Shown here piece after piece: positions 43,724 through 52,831 of a DNA stretch of 64,000 nucleotides (positions within the stretch are counted from its first letter, which is position 1; each line of letters begins with the position of its first letter). The position numbers were made by a program, and so were the translations under genes. Under the pieces are notes generated by a model. The model was not told where the DNA came from. It ran no database searches and saw nothing but the letters and a program-made list of their open reading frames with translations. This DNA is from an uncultured Pelagibacteraceae bacterium (GTDB lineage: Bacteria; Pseudomonadota; Alphaproteobacteria; Pelagibacterales; Pelagibacteraceae), in NCBI GenBank assembly GCA_902592375.1, contig CACJEG010000002.1, positions 1 to 64,000 on the forward strand, read 5' to 3'.

Positions 43724-43924
43724 TTAATCTTTATTTTCTGAGTCTTTATTTTCGTCGGATATATTTTTTGGCTCTGTATCGTCAGTAACATCTGACGCCA
43801 TTCCTTTTTTGAAACTTTTAATTCCCTTAGCTACATCACCCATCAGACTAGAGATTTTACCTCGTCCAAATAATAAGACTACTAATATAACTACGATTGC
43901 TATTTGCCAAATTCCTATGCTCAT
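43724..43924 (-). CDS. tatA: Twin-arginine translocase subunit TatA
   Basis: The pore-forming or membrane-weakening component of Tat export. The 66 residues contain one membrane helix (about 6-20), the hinge [21 protein letters not shown] and the amphipathic helix, then an acidic tail. The FGRGKI and [13 protein letters not shown] motifs are diagnostic. It heads the tatABC set, 47 nt downstream of scpB and 5 nt before tatB. Confidence 0.95.
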   Translation of the reverse strand: MSIGIWQIAIVVILVVLLFGRGKISSLMGDVAKGIKSFKKGMASDVTDDTEPKNISDENKDSENKD

Positions 43925-43971
43925 GAAAAACTTATAACCTTTTTATGGTTAATTTAAAAGTGACTTTTTGG

Positions 43972-44673
43972 TTAATCTTTCTCTTCTGTATCAAGAGTGC
44001 TGTTTAACATCTCGTCAATATTAGAATAAATATCCTCTTTTTTTTCTTCCTGTTTTTCTTTGTAAAATTTTCCAGTTCCAAAAATTGCATTATCGACACT
44101 AGAACTATCAATTAATCCAGCGGCACCTAATTCATCAATTGTTGGTAAATCAGATAATTTTTGAAGATTGAAATGACTTAAAAATTCATCAGTTGTAACA
44201 TACTGAATTGGTCTACCTGGAACATCTTTACGACCTCCTGGTTTGACCCAGTTGAGTTCCATCAATATTTCAAGAGTATTCGTTCCAAATGCAACACCTC
44301 TTATCTCCTCAATCTCAGCTCTAGTAACAGGTTGGTGATAAACGATTATGGCTAAAGTCTCCACTGCAGCTCTAGAAAGTTTCTTTTCTGCTGTCTTCTC
44401 TTGTGACATGATATTAGATAAGTTCGGTGAAGTTCTAAATGACCACTTATCCTTAATACAAACTAAATTAATACCACGTTGAGAGTATTCTTGTTGTAAC
44501 TTCTCTAATGATTTTGCAACACTACCCTTTTTAGTAATTTTGCTTTCAATTGTATCATTATCTAATGGTTCTGCAGCAGCAAAAATAACTGCTTCAATTT
44601 CTTTTTCTAAATCAGTTAACTTAGATGGAAATTTTACAATGTTATCTTTTGTAATCTTTTCTTTTTTAATCAT
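43972..44673 (-). CDS. scpB: Segregation and condensation protein B
   Basis: Kleisin-interacting subunit of the Smc-ScpAB condensin. The 233 residues contain tandem winged-helix domains: LEKEIEAVIFAAAEPLDND at the start, then LSRAAVETLAIIVYHQPVTRAEIEEIRG and the following RPIQYVTTDEFLSHFNL, all ScpB hallmarks. The C-terminal 40 residues are charged and probably disordered. It overlaps scpA by 8 bp, so the two partners are co-expressed. Confidence 0.94.
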   Translation of the reverse strand: MIKKEKITKDNIVKFPSKLTDLEKEIEAVIFAAAEPLDNDTIESKITKKGSVAKSLEKLQQEYSQRGINLVCIKDKWSFRTSPNLSNIMSQEKTAEKKLSRAAVETLAIIVYHQPVTRAEIEEIRGVAFGTNTLEILMELNWVKPGGRKDVPGRPIQYVTTDEFLSHFNLQKLSDLPTIDELGAAGLIDSSSVDNAIFGTGKFYKEKQEEKKEDIYSNIDEMLNSTLDTEEKD

Positions 44674-45409
44674 TATTTTCCTTCACATAAATATCATCAA
44701 ATAACTTATCTTGTTTCATAGTTAAATTTCCTTCTTTAACTAATTCTAACGATCCAGCAAATATCCCTGCTTTACCCGTACGTTTATATTTTGAATTACT
44801 TTTAAAATTTTGAGGAATTAAATCATCTAATTTCTTCCAATCAATTAATTTACCGAAAAATTCTCTTATCGTTTTAATTCCATCTTCTGTAGTAAATACA
44901 GGTAATTTAGGAATATTCATTTTTTGAAAGTCCTTGGTCATAATAATTGTTGAATATGACTTAAGAAGCTCAAATAAACTTAAATTATATTCTGTACTAT
45001 AAATAGATCTTATATTTCCTTTCATTCCTCTTGATCGAATTTCTCTTCCTAATCTTTTTCTTTTTAACATTTGTTCAGAAAGCAATCTTATCAATTCTAG
45101 TTTTTTAAGTTGTAATTTTAATTTTTCAGCAACTTCTTGAACTTTAAATTCTTCTTCTGGTGTTCCTGGAAGTAATAATTTAGATTTTAAATAAGCTAAC
45201 CAAGTTGCCATCAATAAATACTCAGAAGCAATTTCTAAATTTAAATCTTTTTCTTTTGTAATATAATCGTGAAATTGATCTGCTAACTTTGTTATTGATA
45301 TCTCTTCAAGATCTACCTTTTGAGCTTTGGCTAAATCTAAAAGGACATCTAGAGGGCCATTATAATTATTAATATCAACATTAAATAATGCAGAATCAGA
45401 AATAGTCAT
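44666..45409 (-). CDS. scpA: Segregation and condensation protein A (kleisin)
   Basis: Bridges the heads of the Smc dimer in chromosome organisation. The 247 residues show the N-terminal NYNGPLDVLLDLAKAQKVDLEEISITKLADQ segment and EYLLMATWLAYLKSKLLLPG, the conserved Smc-neck binding part, plus a C-terminal winged-helix region around FAGSLELVKEGNLTMKQDK. The family is unmistakable. It lies 9 nt after nagZ and overlaps scpB by 8 bp. The smc gene is not in this window. Confidence 0.94.
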   Translation of the reverse strand: MTISDSALFNVDINNYNGPLDVLLDLAKAQKVDLEEISITKLADQFHDYITKEKDLNLEIASEYLLMATWLAYLKSKLLLPGTPEEEFKVQEVAEKLKLQLKKLELIRLLSEQMLKRKRLGREIRSRGMKGNIRSIYSTEYNLSLFELLKSYSTIIMTKDFQKMNIPKLPVFTTEDGIKTIREFFGKLIDWKKLDDLIPQNFKSNSKYKRTGKAGIFAGSLELVKEGNLTMKQDKLFDDIYVKENND

Positions 45410-45418
45410 ACTCAGATA

Positions 45419-46369
45419 TTAACTTAAAATTTTATAAAATAGCGATGTTTTTTTTATAATAAAATTACTTACCTTTGGTGAATTATCACCAACCACCTTC
45501 ATTTCAGACAATTTACCATTACAATGAAGAGCAAGATTACAACCTGCACTAAACGTTTTAATAGTATTAGTTTTTAAATCATCTTTTAAACTTTTCATTG
45601 ATAAATCATCTGAAATTAAAATGTTTTTAAAGCCGATTTTTTTTCTAATTAAATTTATAATTTTTTTAGAGTGTGTAGCGGTATTTAGTTTATCAATACT
45701 TTGATAAATTACATGTGCTGTAATTGCAAAATAACTTTGTTTTTTCTTGAATGAAAAAAAATCATTTTTATTCAAATAATTTAAGTTTTTGGTAACTATA
45801 GGAGTAAATTTATGACTATCTACCTTAGCTAATCCATGCCCTGGTATGTGTTTCATCACAGTTCCAATGGAATTTTCATGAAAATAATCAATACAAATAT
45901 CTCCAATTTTAGAGATATTTTTTTTATTTTTTGAAAAAGACCTATCACCAATAATGTTGCTAGATCCTTTAACTCTAAGATCTAAAACAGGAACGGTATT
46001 TATGTTAACACCGATTGATTTAAGCAAATACGAAGTTTTATCGATAAATAATTTATAAATAATATTAAATTTTTTCTTATCTTTTGTGAATAAATTGCCA
46101 AAATATTCAGAAGTCAAATTATCAAATGAAATAATTTTACCTAATCGATTTACACGTCCTCCTTCTTGATCAATTAATATTGGGTATTTTTTGTCTTTAA
46201 ATATCTTTTTTATTTTATCAGTTAATTTTTTAGTTTGTTCAATTGAACTTATGTTTCTTGAAAATAAAATAACTCCCCATGGTTTATATTTTTTTAAAAA
46301 AGTAATCTCTTTATTTGATAATGTTGATGATTTTAAACCAACAATAAAAGCTCTTCTATTCTTAATCAT
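45419..46369 (-). CDS. nagZ: Beta-N-acetylhexosaminidase NagZ
   Basis: Cytoplasmic glycoside hydrolase family 3 enzyme that removes GlcNAc from recycled anhydro-muropeptides. The 316 residues contain ILIDQEGGRVNRL (residues about 65-77), VLDLRVKGSSNIIGDRSF, the catalytic loop VMKHIPGHGLAKVDSHKFTP (with the His/Asp acid-base pair) and LISDDLSMKSL with the nucleophile Asp. All NagZ landmarks are present. It sits between the 86-aa membrane protein gene (8-bp overlap) and scpA. Confidence 0.94.
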   Translation of the reverse strand: MIKNRRAFIVGLKSSTLSNKEITFLKKYKPWGVILFSRNISSIEQTKKLTDKIKKIFKDKKYPILIDQEGGRVNRLGKIISFDNLTSEYFGNLFTKDKKKFNIIYKLFIDKTSYLLKSIGVNINTVPVLDLRVKGSSNIIGDRSFSKNKKNISKIGDICIDYFHENSIGTVMKHIPGHGLAKVDSHKFTPIVTKNLNYLNKNDFFSFKKKQSYFAITAHVIYQSIDKLNTATHSKKIINLIRKKIGFKNILISDDLSMKSLKDDLKTNTIKTFSAGCNLALHCNGKLSEMKVVGDNSPKVSNFIIKKTSLFYKILS

Positions 46370-46622
46370 TCTCTAAAAGTTTCCAAAAATTAAACTTTTT
46401 TTTCTTTTTTTTGTTTGTTTGCTTAACGTATTCTATTACATTATCTGTATCATTTTCCAAAACAGGTAAATTTTTTGAGTATAATTTAATTTTTTTATCG
46501 TTATTTTTATAAGATCTGTATGATTTCTTCTTATTTTCGTCTGAAAAATAATATCTACCAGTCAAAAAAATAAATAAAGCAATTACAACAATAAAGATTA
46601 AATACTTAATTTCTTTTAGCAT
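46362..46622 (-). CDS. Small single-span membrane protein, 86 aa, unknown
   Basis: One N-terminal transmembrane helix (about 7-24, YLIFIVVIALFIFLTGRYYF) is followed by about 60 very basic, Lys/Asn-rich residues with no recognisable domain. In many alphaproteobacteria the gene between argS and nagZ encodes a larger SPOR-domain membrane protein. This short protein holds the same slot and the same N-terminal anchor, so it may be its reduced remnant, but no SPOR motif remains. It is tightly packed (1-bp overlap with argS, 8-bp overlap with nagZ), which argues that translation continues. Function unknown. Confidence 0.7.
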   Translation of the reverse strand: MLKEIKYLIFIVVIALFIFLTGRYYFSDENKKKSYRSYKNNDKKIKLYSKNLPVLENDTDNVIEYVKQTNKKKKKKFNFWKLLEND

Positions 46623-48355
46623 TACATTTTATCTGGCGTATCTACACCAACTATATCCATTCCTGATTTTACAACGTTAGATATTGCTTTTAAAAAAATT
46701 AATTTATCTGGTGAAACAGTTTTTTGATCATTAATAAATCTTTTTTCTGGGTTTTGTTTACCAAGATTCCAATACGAATGAAATTCTGAGGCAAGATCAT
46801 ATAAATAGACAGGTATTCTATGTGGTTCTAATTTTGAACTAGCTGCATCGATACATTTTGGCCATTCTGAAATCTTTTTTAAAATTTTGATCTCATCATT
46901 TGAATATTCAAAACTAAAATCATCTAATTCAATTTTTGAGTTTAAATCTTTATCAATATGTCTAAAGACAGATGAAATTCTAGCATAACAATATTGAACG
47001 TAATATAATGGATTATCTTTAGATTTTTCTTTTACAGCATCAAAATCAAAATCTAATTCTACATCACTGCTTCTGTTGAGCATGATAAACCTAGTTGCAT
47101 CTTTTCCAACTTCCTCAATTAAATCATCAACCGTAATGTAGTCACCTTTTCTTTTAGACATCTTAAATGGTTTGTTATCTTTAATTAATTTTACAAGCTG
47201 ACTAATTTTACAAATCAATTTATCTTTTTTTCCTGAAAGAGCTTCAACTGAGGATGAAATTCTTTTGATGTAACCAGCATGATCTGCACCAAGAATATTT
47301 ATTAAATAATCAAATTTACGATCTACTTTATTTTTATGATAAGCAACATCACTTGCAAAATAAGTCCATGTTCCATCTGACTTTTGTAATGCTCTATCTT
47401 TATCGTCACCAAAATCAGTAGATTTAAAAAGTAACTGTTCTCTTTCTACCCAGTTTTTATCATCTTCACCAGCTGGTGCTTTAATTTTTCCTTTGTATAC
47501 AAATTTATTCTTTTCTAAAAATTTTATTACACTCTCTACTTCGTTATTTGAAACAATACTTTTTTCACTAACGAAATTATCGTGGTTAATTCCTAAACTC
47601 TTAAGGTTTTTTTTAATTAAAAGTAGCGCCTGTTCTATCGATAAAGCTGTTAACTTATCACTTATTTCCTCATAATCATCAAAATTCAAATCAGGATTAT
47701 CCGAAACTATATTTTTTGCAAAATCGACTAGATAATCCCCTGGATACAAATCAGGATTGTCTTGTGGAAAAGTTTCATTAAACTTTACTTCTCTAATTCT
47801 AAAATATACAGATTTAGTAAAATTTATAATCTGGTTACCATAATCATTTACATAATACTCTTTTGTAACCTTGTGTTTATTAAATATTAATACATTAGAT
47901 ATGACGTCACCTAAAATAGCTCCCCTACAATGACCAACATGCAAAGGCCCTGTGGGATTAGCTGATACAAATTCAACTAAATAATTATTTTTTTTCTCTT
48001 TTTCATTAATTCCAAATTTTTCAGCGTTATTAATTATTTCTTTAATAAAGTTTGACCAAAAAGATGGCTTAAATTTAATATTTATGAAACCAGGTTTTGC
48101 AACGGATATATTTTCTATTTTATCATCACTATTTTTTATTTCAGGTGCAAGTTTTTCTGCCAATTCTATTGGAGAGGTTTTATTTAGTTTAGATAAAACC
48201 ATTGCAACATTAGTTGAAATATCACAATCAAATTTTGGCGGTGGTATTTCAGCATTAATACCATTAAAACTTTCAGGAATGATAAGTTGATTTTTTTTAC
48301 TAAGCTCAACAATAATTGATTTTATTTTATCTAAACATAATTCAAAAATATTCAT
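46622..48355 (-). CDS. argS: Arginyl-tRNA synthetase
   Basis: Class I synthetase charging tRNA-Arg. The 577 residues include the N-terminal Add-1 domain, the HIGH box in VEFVSANPTGPLHVGHCRGA, NYVNDYGNQI-like YYVNDYGNQI, the KMSKS-type motif FKMSKRKGDYITVDDLI and the C-terminal anticodon-binding helical domain with YVQYCYARISSVFRH. Everything expected is present. It overlaps dgt by 4 bp (ATGA) and the 86-aa membrane gene by 1 bp. Confidence 0.97.
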   Translation of the reverse strand: MNIFELCLDKIKSIIVELSKKNQLIIPESFNGINAEIPPPKFDCDISTNVAMVLSKLNKTSPIELAEKLAPEIKNSDDKIENISVAKPGFINIKFKPSFWSNFIKEIINNAEKFGINEKEKKNNYLVEFVSANPTGPLHVGHCRGAILGDVISNVLIFNKHKVTKEYYVNDYGNQIINFTKSVYFRIREVKFNETFPQDNPDLYPGDYLVDFAKNIVSDNPDLNFDDYEEISDKLTALSIEQALLLIKKNLKSLGINHDNFVSEKSIVSNNEVESVIKFLEKNKFVYKGKIKAPAGEDDKNWVEREQLLFKSTDFGDDKDRALQKSDGTWTYFASDVAYHKNKVDRKFDYLINILGADHAGYIKRISSSVEALSGKKDKLICKISQLVKLIKDNKPFKMSKRKGDYITVDDLIEEVGKDATRFIMLNRSSDVELDFDFDAVKEKSKDNPLYYVQYCYARISSVFRHIDKDLNSKIELDDFSFEYSNDEIKILKKISEWPKCIDAASSKLEPHRIPVYLYDLASEFHSYWNLGKQNPEKRFINDQKTVSPDKLIFLKAISNVVKSGMDIVGVDTPDKM

Positions 48356-49470
48356 TTATTATCGTTATAAAGGTTAATTGCGTATCTATCTGTCATACCA
48401 GATATAAAATCTGAAATAGCTCTATATTTGTCTTTAGTCAATTGCTCTTTAGTAAGAAATTTTCTTGGATTTGATTTAATTATTTTAAATAATTTCTTAA
48501 TTATCATTTTACCTCTTTGATTCTTATTAAGCACCGATTTATTGTCATACATTCTATGTCTTAAAAATGATCTGATTTCTTGTTCTGAATTTTCTATTTT
48601 ATCTGAAAAAGAAACTATTAATTGATTTGATTTTGATACATCTTTTAATGACTTAATTTTAAATTTTTTAATATTTTTTTCTGTATTACTTAGTAAATCT
48701 CTTATCATAATATCTATTGAATCTCTGATGATTTGGTAAATAGCAATTTTATAATTTTTTTTATTAATTTTGTTTTTATATTTTTGATAAATGTCTTTAA
48801 AAAAATCTAATTCAACTAATTCCTCAAGTTTAAATAGGTTTGCTTTAATTCCATCCTGAATGTCATGATTATTATATGCAATATCATCTGATATAGCTGA
48901 TATTTGAGCTTCTAATGATGGATAAGTATTAAAATTAATTTTATTTTTGAAAACTTTTGAACCAATTAATTTATTGATCATGCTTAGATCATCTACAGGT
49001 CCGTTATGTTTTAAAAGGCCTTCTAAAGTTTCAAGAGTTAAATTTAATCCAGCAAATTTGAAATATTTATTCTCCAAAAACATTACGATTCTTAGTGTCT
49101 GAAGATTATGATCGAAACCTCCATAGTTTTGCATACATTCATCTAAAGCATCCTCTCCTGCATGGCCAAATGGAGTATGACCTAAATCATGAGCAAGACT
49201 TAAGGTTTCAGCTAAATCTTCATTTAATTTTAGATATTTTGCAATTGATCTTGCTATTTGAGCAACTTCAATTGAATGAGTAATCCTTGTTCTAAAATGA
49301 TCCCCTTCTGTGTTAACAAATACTTGGGTTTTATGCTTTAATCTTCTAAATGATGCGCTGTGTATTATCCGATCTCTGTCGCGTTGAAAAGGAGATCTGT
49401 ATTTTGAATTAGCTTCTTTATTAAGTCTGCCTTTACTTTTAAATACGCCTAACAAAGTGTCTTTTTTCAT
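48352..49470 (-). CDS. dgt: Deoxyguanosinetriphosphate triphosphohydrolase-like protein
   Basis: HD-domain triphosphohydrolase that splits dGTP or other dNTPs to the nucleoside and triphosphate. The 372 residues contain RDRDRIIHSASFRRLKHKTQVF, EGDHFRTRITHSIEVAQIAR (first His) and the HD motif LAHDLGHTPFGHAGEDAL, then AISDDIAYNNHDIQDG. This is the type 2 Dgt-like group common in alphaproteobacteria next to argS. It is the first gene of the long minus-strand operon that ends with secF and is divergent from erpA across 50 bp. Confidence 0.93.
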   Translation of the reverse strand: MKKDTLLGVFKSKGRLNKEANSKYRSPFQRDRDRIIHSASFRRLKHKTQVFVNTEGDHFRTRITHSIEVAQIARSIAKYLKLNEDLAETLSLAHDLGHTPFGHAGEDALDECMQNYGGFDHNLQTLRIVMFLENKYFKFAGLNLTLETLEGLLKHNGPVDDLSMINKLIGSKVFKNKINFNTYPSLEAQISAISDDIAYNNHDIQDGIKANLFKLEELVELDFFKDIYQKYKNKINKKNYKIAIYQIIRDSIDIMIRDLLSNTEKNIKKFKIKSLKDVSKSNQLIVSFSDKIENSEQEIRSFLRHRMYDNKSVLNKNQRGKMIIKKLFKIIKSNPRKFLTKEQLTKDKYRAISDFISGMTDRYAINLYNDNK

Positions 49471-49520
49471 CCTTTAATTTAAATAATTAAGTATTATATT
49501 AGTAATATCAGTGTTCAGAC

Positions 49521-49838
49521 ATGATTAAAGAAATTAAATTTACGGATAATGCGTTAAAACAAATAGATAATTTGTTATCAAAAAAAGACAAAGGATCATT
49601 CTTCAGAATCGCTATCAAAGGTGGAGGATGTTCTGGTTTTCAATATGAATTTACATTTGATAAATCAAAACAAGATGATGATTTAAATTATCAAAATATT
49701 TTAATTGATAAAACTTCAGCTGATTTACTTAAAGGATCTGAGGTTGATTACGTGTCTGAACTTATAGGTGAACAATTCAAAATTTCTAATCCACAAACCA
49801 AATCTTCATGTGGTTGTGGAGTGTCTTTCTCACTTTAA
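49521..49838 (+). CDS. erpA: Iron-sulfur cluster insertion protein, ErpA/IscA family
   Basis: A-type carrier that delivers Fe-S clusters to apo-proteins. The 105 residues contain FTDNALKQIDNLL, GGGCSGFQYEFTFD with the first Cys ligand, and the C-terminal SSCGCGVSFSL with the CxC pair; the three Cys of the family are present. It is the first gene of a two-gene plus-strand unit; the TAA stop shares a base with the xthA start (TAATG). In alphaproteobacteria this erpA-xthA pairing next to dgt-argS is common. Confidence 0.93.
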   Translation: MIKEIKFTDNALKQIDNLLSKKDKGSFFRIAIKGGGCSGFQYEFTFDKSKQDDDLNYQNILIDKTSADLLKGSEVDYVSELIGEQFKISNPQTKSSCGCGVSFSL

Positions 49839-50614
49839 TGCTCATTTCATCTTGGAATGTAAACTCGGTAAGAGCAAGAATCGAAAATATCAAAAGCTAT
49901 TTATTAAAATATAAACCTGATATTTTAATGATGCAGGAAATCAAAACTGAAGATGTTAATTTTCCATATGATGATTTTTCATCAATGGACTATGAAAGTC
50001 ATGTATTTGGTCAAAAAAGTTACAATGGTGTAGCGATCATCTCAAAAAATAAATTAAAAAATGTCAAAACAGATTTAATTAAGGATAAGTTAAAACAATC
50101 AAGAATAATTTCAGCTGAATTTGAATATAAGAAAAAAAATATACATTTAATAAATATTTATACCCCTAATGGTAATCCTGTAGATACAGAAAAATATGAT
50201 TATAAAAAAGAATGGCTTGATCAATTAATAAAACAATTAAAAGCATTATCTAAAAAAAATTTAAACATTATTTTAGCAGGCGATTTCAATATAATCCCTT
50301 CGGCTGAAGATGTTTACAATGTTAAAAGTTTTGAAGACGACGCATTATACAGACTTGAAATTAGAAAAAAATTTAGAGAAATGATTAATCTTGGTTTTAA
50401 TGACGTCTACAGACATTTTTATGAAGATAAAGAAGGATATACATTTTGGGATTATATGAGGGGTGCATGGCAAAAAAATAATGGCATGAGGATTGATCAT
50501 TTTTTAGTTTCAAATTCTATGATTGATCAAATTAAAGATATTAATATTAATAAAGATCCACGTGGAAGAGAAAAGCCTTCTGATCACACACCAATTGAGA
50601 TTAATTTAGCTTAG
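49838..50614 (+). CDS. xthA: Exodeoxyribonuclease III
   Basis: AP endonuclease/3'-5' exonuclease of base-excision repair. I start at ATG 49838 (MLISSWNVNSVRARI, 258 residues) because this is where the family begins and because it overlaps the erpA stop by one base; a frame extension inside erpA is not needed. Seen: ISSWNVNSVRARIENI, DILMMQEIKT (metal Glu), INIYTPNG, LAGDFNIIPS (Asp/Asn), DVYRHF ... YTFWDYMRGAWQKNNGMRIDHFL and the catalytic SDHTPI. All active-site residues are present. Confidence 0.95.
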   Translation: MLISSWNVNSVRARIENIKSYLLKYKPDILMMQEIKTEDVNFPYDDFSSMDYESHVFGQKSYNGVAIISKNKLKNVKTDLIKDKLKQSRIISAEFEYKKKNIHLINIYTPNGNPVDTEKYDYKKEWLDQLIKQLKALSKKNLNIILAGDFNIIPSAEDVYNVKSFEDDALYRLEIRKKFREMINLGFNDVYRHFYEDKEGYTFWDYMRGAWQKNNGMRIDHFLVSNSMIDQIKDININKDPRGREKPSDHTPIEINLA

Positions 50615-51604
50615 AGATTTAATTTTATTTACTAATTCTTCGTTAATATTTCTTGGACCAGTATCCATTCTATTCTTGTGACGTCTTTCTCCAGGTAATC
50701 TTACTTCACCCATTGATTTCATTTTTTCAAAAAATTCCTCAGCATGTTTTTGCCAATTAGTACCTGAAGTTTTATCTGGGTTAATGGCTAGTATGAATTC
50801 ACCGCCACTTGGAGGACCACCATCATTATTATCTTTGGCAGCAGTTTCAAAACTAAAATTATCTCCAACTAATGCTCCTGCCATTAATTCTACCATCATT
50901 GCAATTGCAGATCCTTTATAGCCACCAAAGGGTAATAAAACTCCACCATCAGCAATTTCCCCCGGATCAGTTGTTTCTTTACCATCTTTGGTCAAACCAG
51001 TTCCAAGTGGAACTTTATGCCCTTCTCTTTTAGCAACTTGAACTTCTCCCATAGCCATAGATGATGTTGCCATATCATAAACAACAGGAGTTTTACCAGG
51101 TCTTGGCCAAGCAAATGAAATTGGGTTCGTTCCAAATAATGGTTTTATTGCTCCTGCAGGTGCAACAGCAGGTTTGTAAGATGTACATGCAAATGCAACC
51201 AAACCATCTTCGGCTAACTTTTCTGTTTCAGGCCACATAGCAGCCATATGATGTGAATTATTTATTGCTAATACTGCAACACCATTTTCTTTTGCAGCTT
51301 TAGCTAATTCAGGCAATCCTTTATTTAAAACAACAGGTGCTAAACAATTATTACCTTCAACTTTAATTACTGATGGAGATATTTTTTTAACTGCGGGTTT
51401 TCCTTTACCATTTATCTTTCCACCTTTAAGTCCAGTCACGTAAGCTGGTAATCTAAATAGACCATGTGATACAGAACCATCTCTTTCAGCATTTCTAATT
51501 AGGTCAGATAAAATTGATGCTGTTTCATCATCACAACCATTTGCCAAAAGTGTTTTTTTAGCTAGTTCAAATATTTCGTCTAAAGTTAAAGATACAGTGC
51601 TCAT
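50606..51604 (-). CDS. Ldh/YiaK-family NAD(P)H-dependent oxidoreductase
   Basis: A 332-residue member of the malate/L-lactate dehydrogenase family (YlbC, YiaK, DpkA), which has its own fold and binds NAD(P)H. Seen: SHGLFRLPAYV, NNSHHMAAMWPETEKLAEDG (catalytic His), PLFGTNPISFAWP, VYDMATSSMAMGEVQVAK and LLPFGGYKGSAIAMMVE. Substrates in the family include ureidoglycolate, malate, 2,3-diketogulonate and piperideine-2-carboxylate; I cannot choose between them. Its start overlaps the end of zur by one base, so it is co-transcribed with the zinc-uptake genes, which is an unexplained association. It converges with xthA (9-bp overlap). Confidence 0.85.
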   Translation of the reverse strand: MSTVSLTLDEIFELAKKTLLANGCDDETASILSDLIRNAERDGSVSHGLFRLPAYVTGLKGGKINGKGKPAVKKISPSVIKVEGNNCLAPVVLNKGLPELAKAAKENGVAVLAINNSHHMAAMWPETEKLAEDGLVAFACTSYKPAVAPAGAIKPLFGTNPISFAWPRPGKTPVVYDMATSSMAMGEVQVAKREGHKVPLGTGLTKDGKETTDPGEIADGGVLLPFGGYKGSAIAMMVELMAGALVGDNFSFETAAKDNNDGGPPSGGEFILAINPDKTSGTNWQKHAEEFFEKMKSMGEVRLPGERRHKNRMDTGPRNINEELVNKIKSLS

Positions 51605-52002
51605 TATTTTGATTTACATTTTTTACATAAACCAAAAAATTCTAAATTATACTTGCTATATTTCATTCCAGAGTCATCTGAAAAATTAGATAAATATTTT
51701 GAAAGTTTTGAATTACTTATTTCAGATACATTTTCACAACTTTCACAAATTGAAAAAGCTGTTGCTTTTGAAACCTGACAGCTTGAATTTTGACAAGCTA
51801 TAAAAGCATTTCTGCTTTCAATCTTATGAATTTTTCCTATTTCAACCAACTTATCTAGGGCTCTATAAACTTGTAGTGGTGCTTTTATTCCTTTTTTTTG
51901 GACATTAAATAAAATTGAATAAGCTTTCATAGGTCCACCAGATTTATCAATAAGATCAAAAATGATTTTTTGATTTTTGGAAAGATTATGTTCTTTTTGC
52001 AT
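51604..52002 (-). CDS. zur: Fur-family zinc-responsive repressor
   Basis: A 132-residue winged-helix metalloregulator. The N-terminal DNA-binding part includes GGPMKAYSILFNVQKKGIKAPLQVYRALDKL (the family recognition region AYxIL and P-x2-VYRAL). The C-terminal dimer/metal part has Cys pairs in ACQNSSCQ, ICESCENV and LCKKCKSK, giving structural and sensory zinc ligands. Its location 24 nt after znuB, with palindromic operators in the znuC-znuA intergenic region, makes Zur the natural call rather than Fur. It is expected to repress zinc uptake when zinc is plentiful and is probably co-transcribed with znuCB, so it would be autoregulated. Confidence 0.87.
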   Translation of the reverse strand: MQKEHNLSKNQKIIFDLIDKSGGPMKAYSILFNVQKKGIKAPLQVYRALDKLVEIGKIHKIESRNAFIACQNSSCQVSKATAFSICESCENVSEISNSKLSKYLSNFSDDSGMKYSKYNLEFFGLCKKCKSK

Positions 52003-52026
52003 CTTTAAATTCTTATCAATTAGTTA

Positions 52027-52830
52027 TCAATTTTTCAATTTAATCGATTGTTTAATATTGAGTAAAGACAATATAAATAAAATCAAAGAAGCCATTATAA
52101 TTGAAGGCCCAGATGATGTATTAAATTCTAGAGAGGAAAATAGTCCTAATAATACTGACAACAATCCTCCAATTATTGAAAATAACACCATCTTTTGAGG
52201 ACTATCAGAAATATTTCTAGCCATAGCAGCTGGAATAATCAACATTCCTGTTATTAATAATAGACCAACCATTTTAATTGATATTGCAATTACAGCGGCC
52301 ATAAGAATTGTAAAAATAGCTTTTGCTCTATCAGGGTTTAACCCTTCTGCTTCTGCTAATTCGTAATTAACTGTAGATGCAAACAATGGTTTCCAAATTA
52401 ATTTTAGAACTAATAAAATTACTGCCCCACCAGTCCAGATAATTAATAAATCATCAATTGTTACGGCTAATATATCACCAAACAAAAGTCCCATAATATC
52501 AAAACGAATAAAGGTTAAAAAACCTATTACTACTAATCCAACCGCTAAAGAAGAGTGAGCTAATAGACCAAGCAAAGCATCACCAGGTAAATTAGTTTTC
52601 TTCTGTAATTGAATTAAAATTAAAGCAATTAAAGATGATATAATAAATACTGAAAGAGCAATGTTTAATTCAAACGAGTATGCTAAAGTAACACCAAGTA
52701 AAGCTGAGTGAGCTAAAGTATCACCAAAGTAAGATAATCTCCTCCAAACAACAAAACAACCAAGAGGCCCAGTTACTAAAGCTATACCTAAGCCTGCAAT
52801 TAGTGCTCTTATAAAAAAATCATCAAACAT
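52027..52830 (-). CDS. znuB: Zinc ABC transporter permease
   Basis: Membrane subunit of the high-affinity zinc importer ZnuABC. The 267 residues form about eight hydrophobic segments of the ABC-3 family: LIAGLGIALVTGPLGCFVVWRRLSYFGDTLAHSALLGV at the N-terminus, DDLLIIWTGGAVIL, and LLLITGMLIIPAAMARN near the C-terminus. The GDTLAHSALLGV motif is diagnostic. It starts one base after the znuC stop and is followed by zur after 24 nt, all on the minus strand. Confidence 0.94.
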   Translation of the reverse strand: MFDDFFIRALIAGLGIALVTGPLGCFVVWRRLSYFGDTLAHSALLGVTLAYSFELNIALSVFIISSLIALILIQLQKKTNLPGDALLGLLAHSSLAVGLVVIGFLTFIRFDIMGLLFGDILAVTIDDLLIIWTGGAVILLVLKLIWKPLFASTVNYELAEAEGLNPDRAKAIFTILMAAVIAISIKMVGLLLITGMLIIPAAMARNISDSPQKMVLFSIIGGLLSVLLGLFSSLEFNTSSGPSIIMASLILFILSLLNIKQSIKLKN

Positions 52831-52831
52831 A

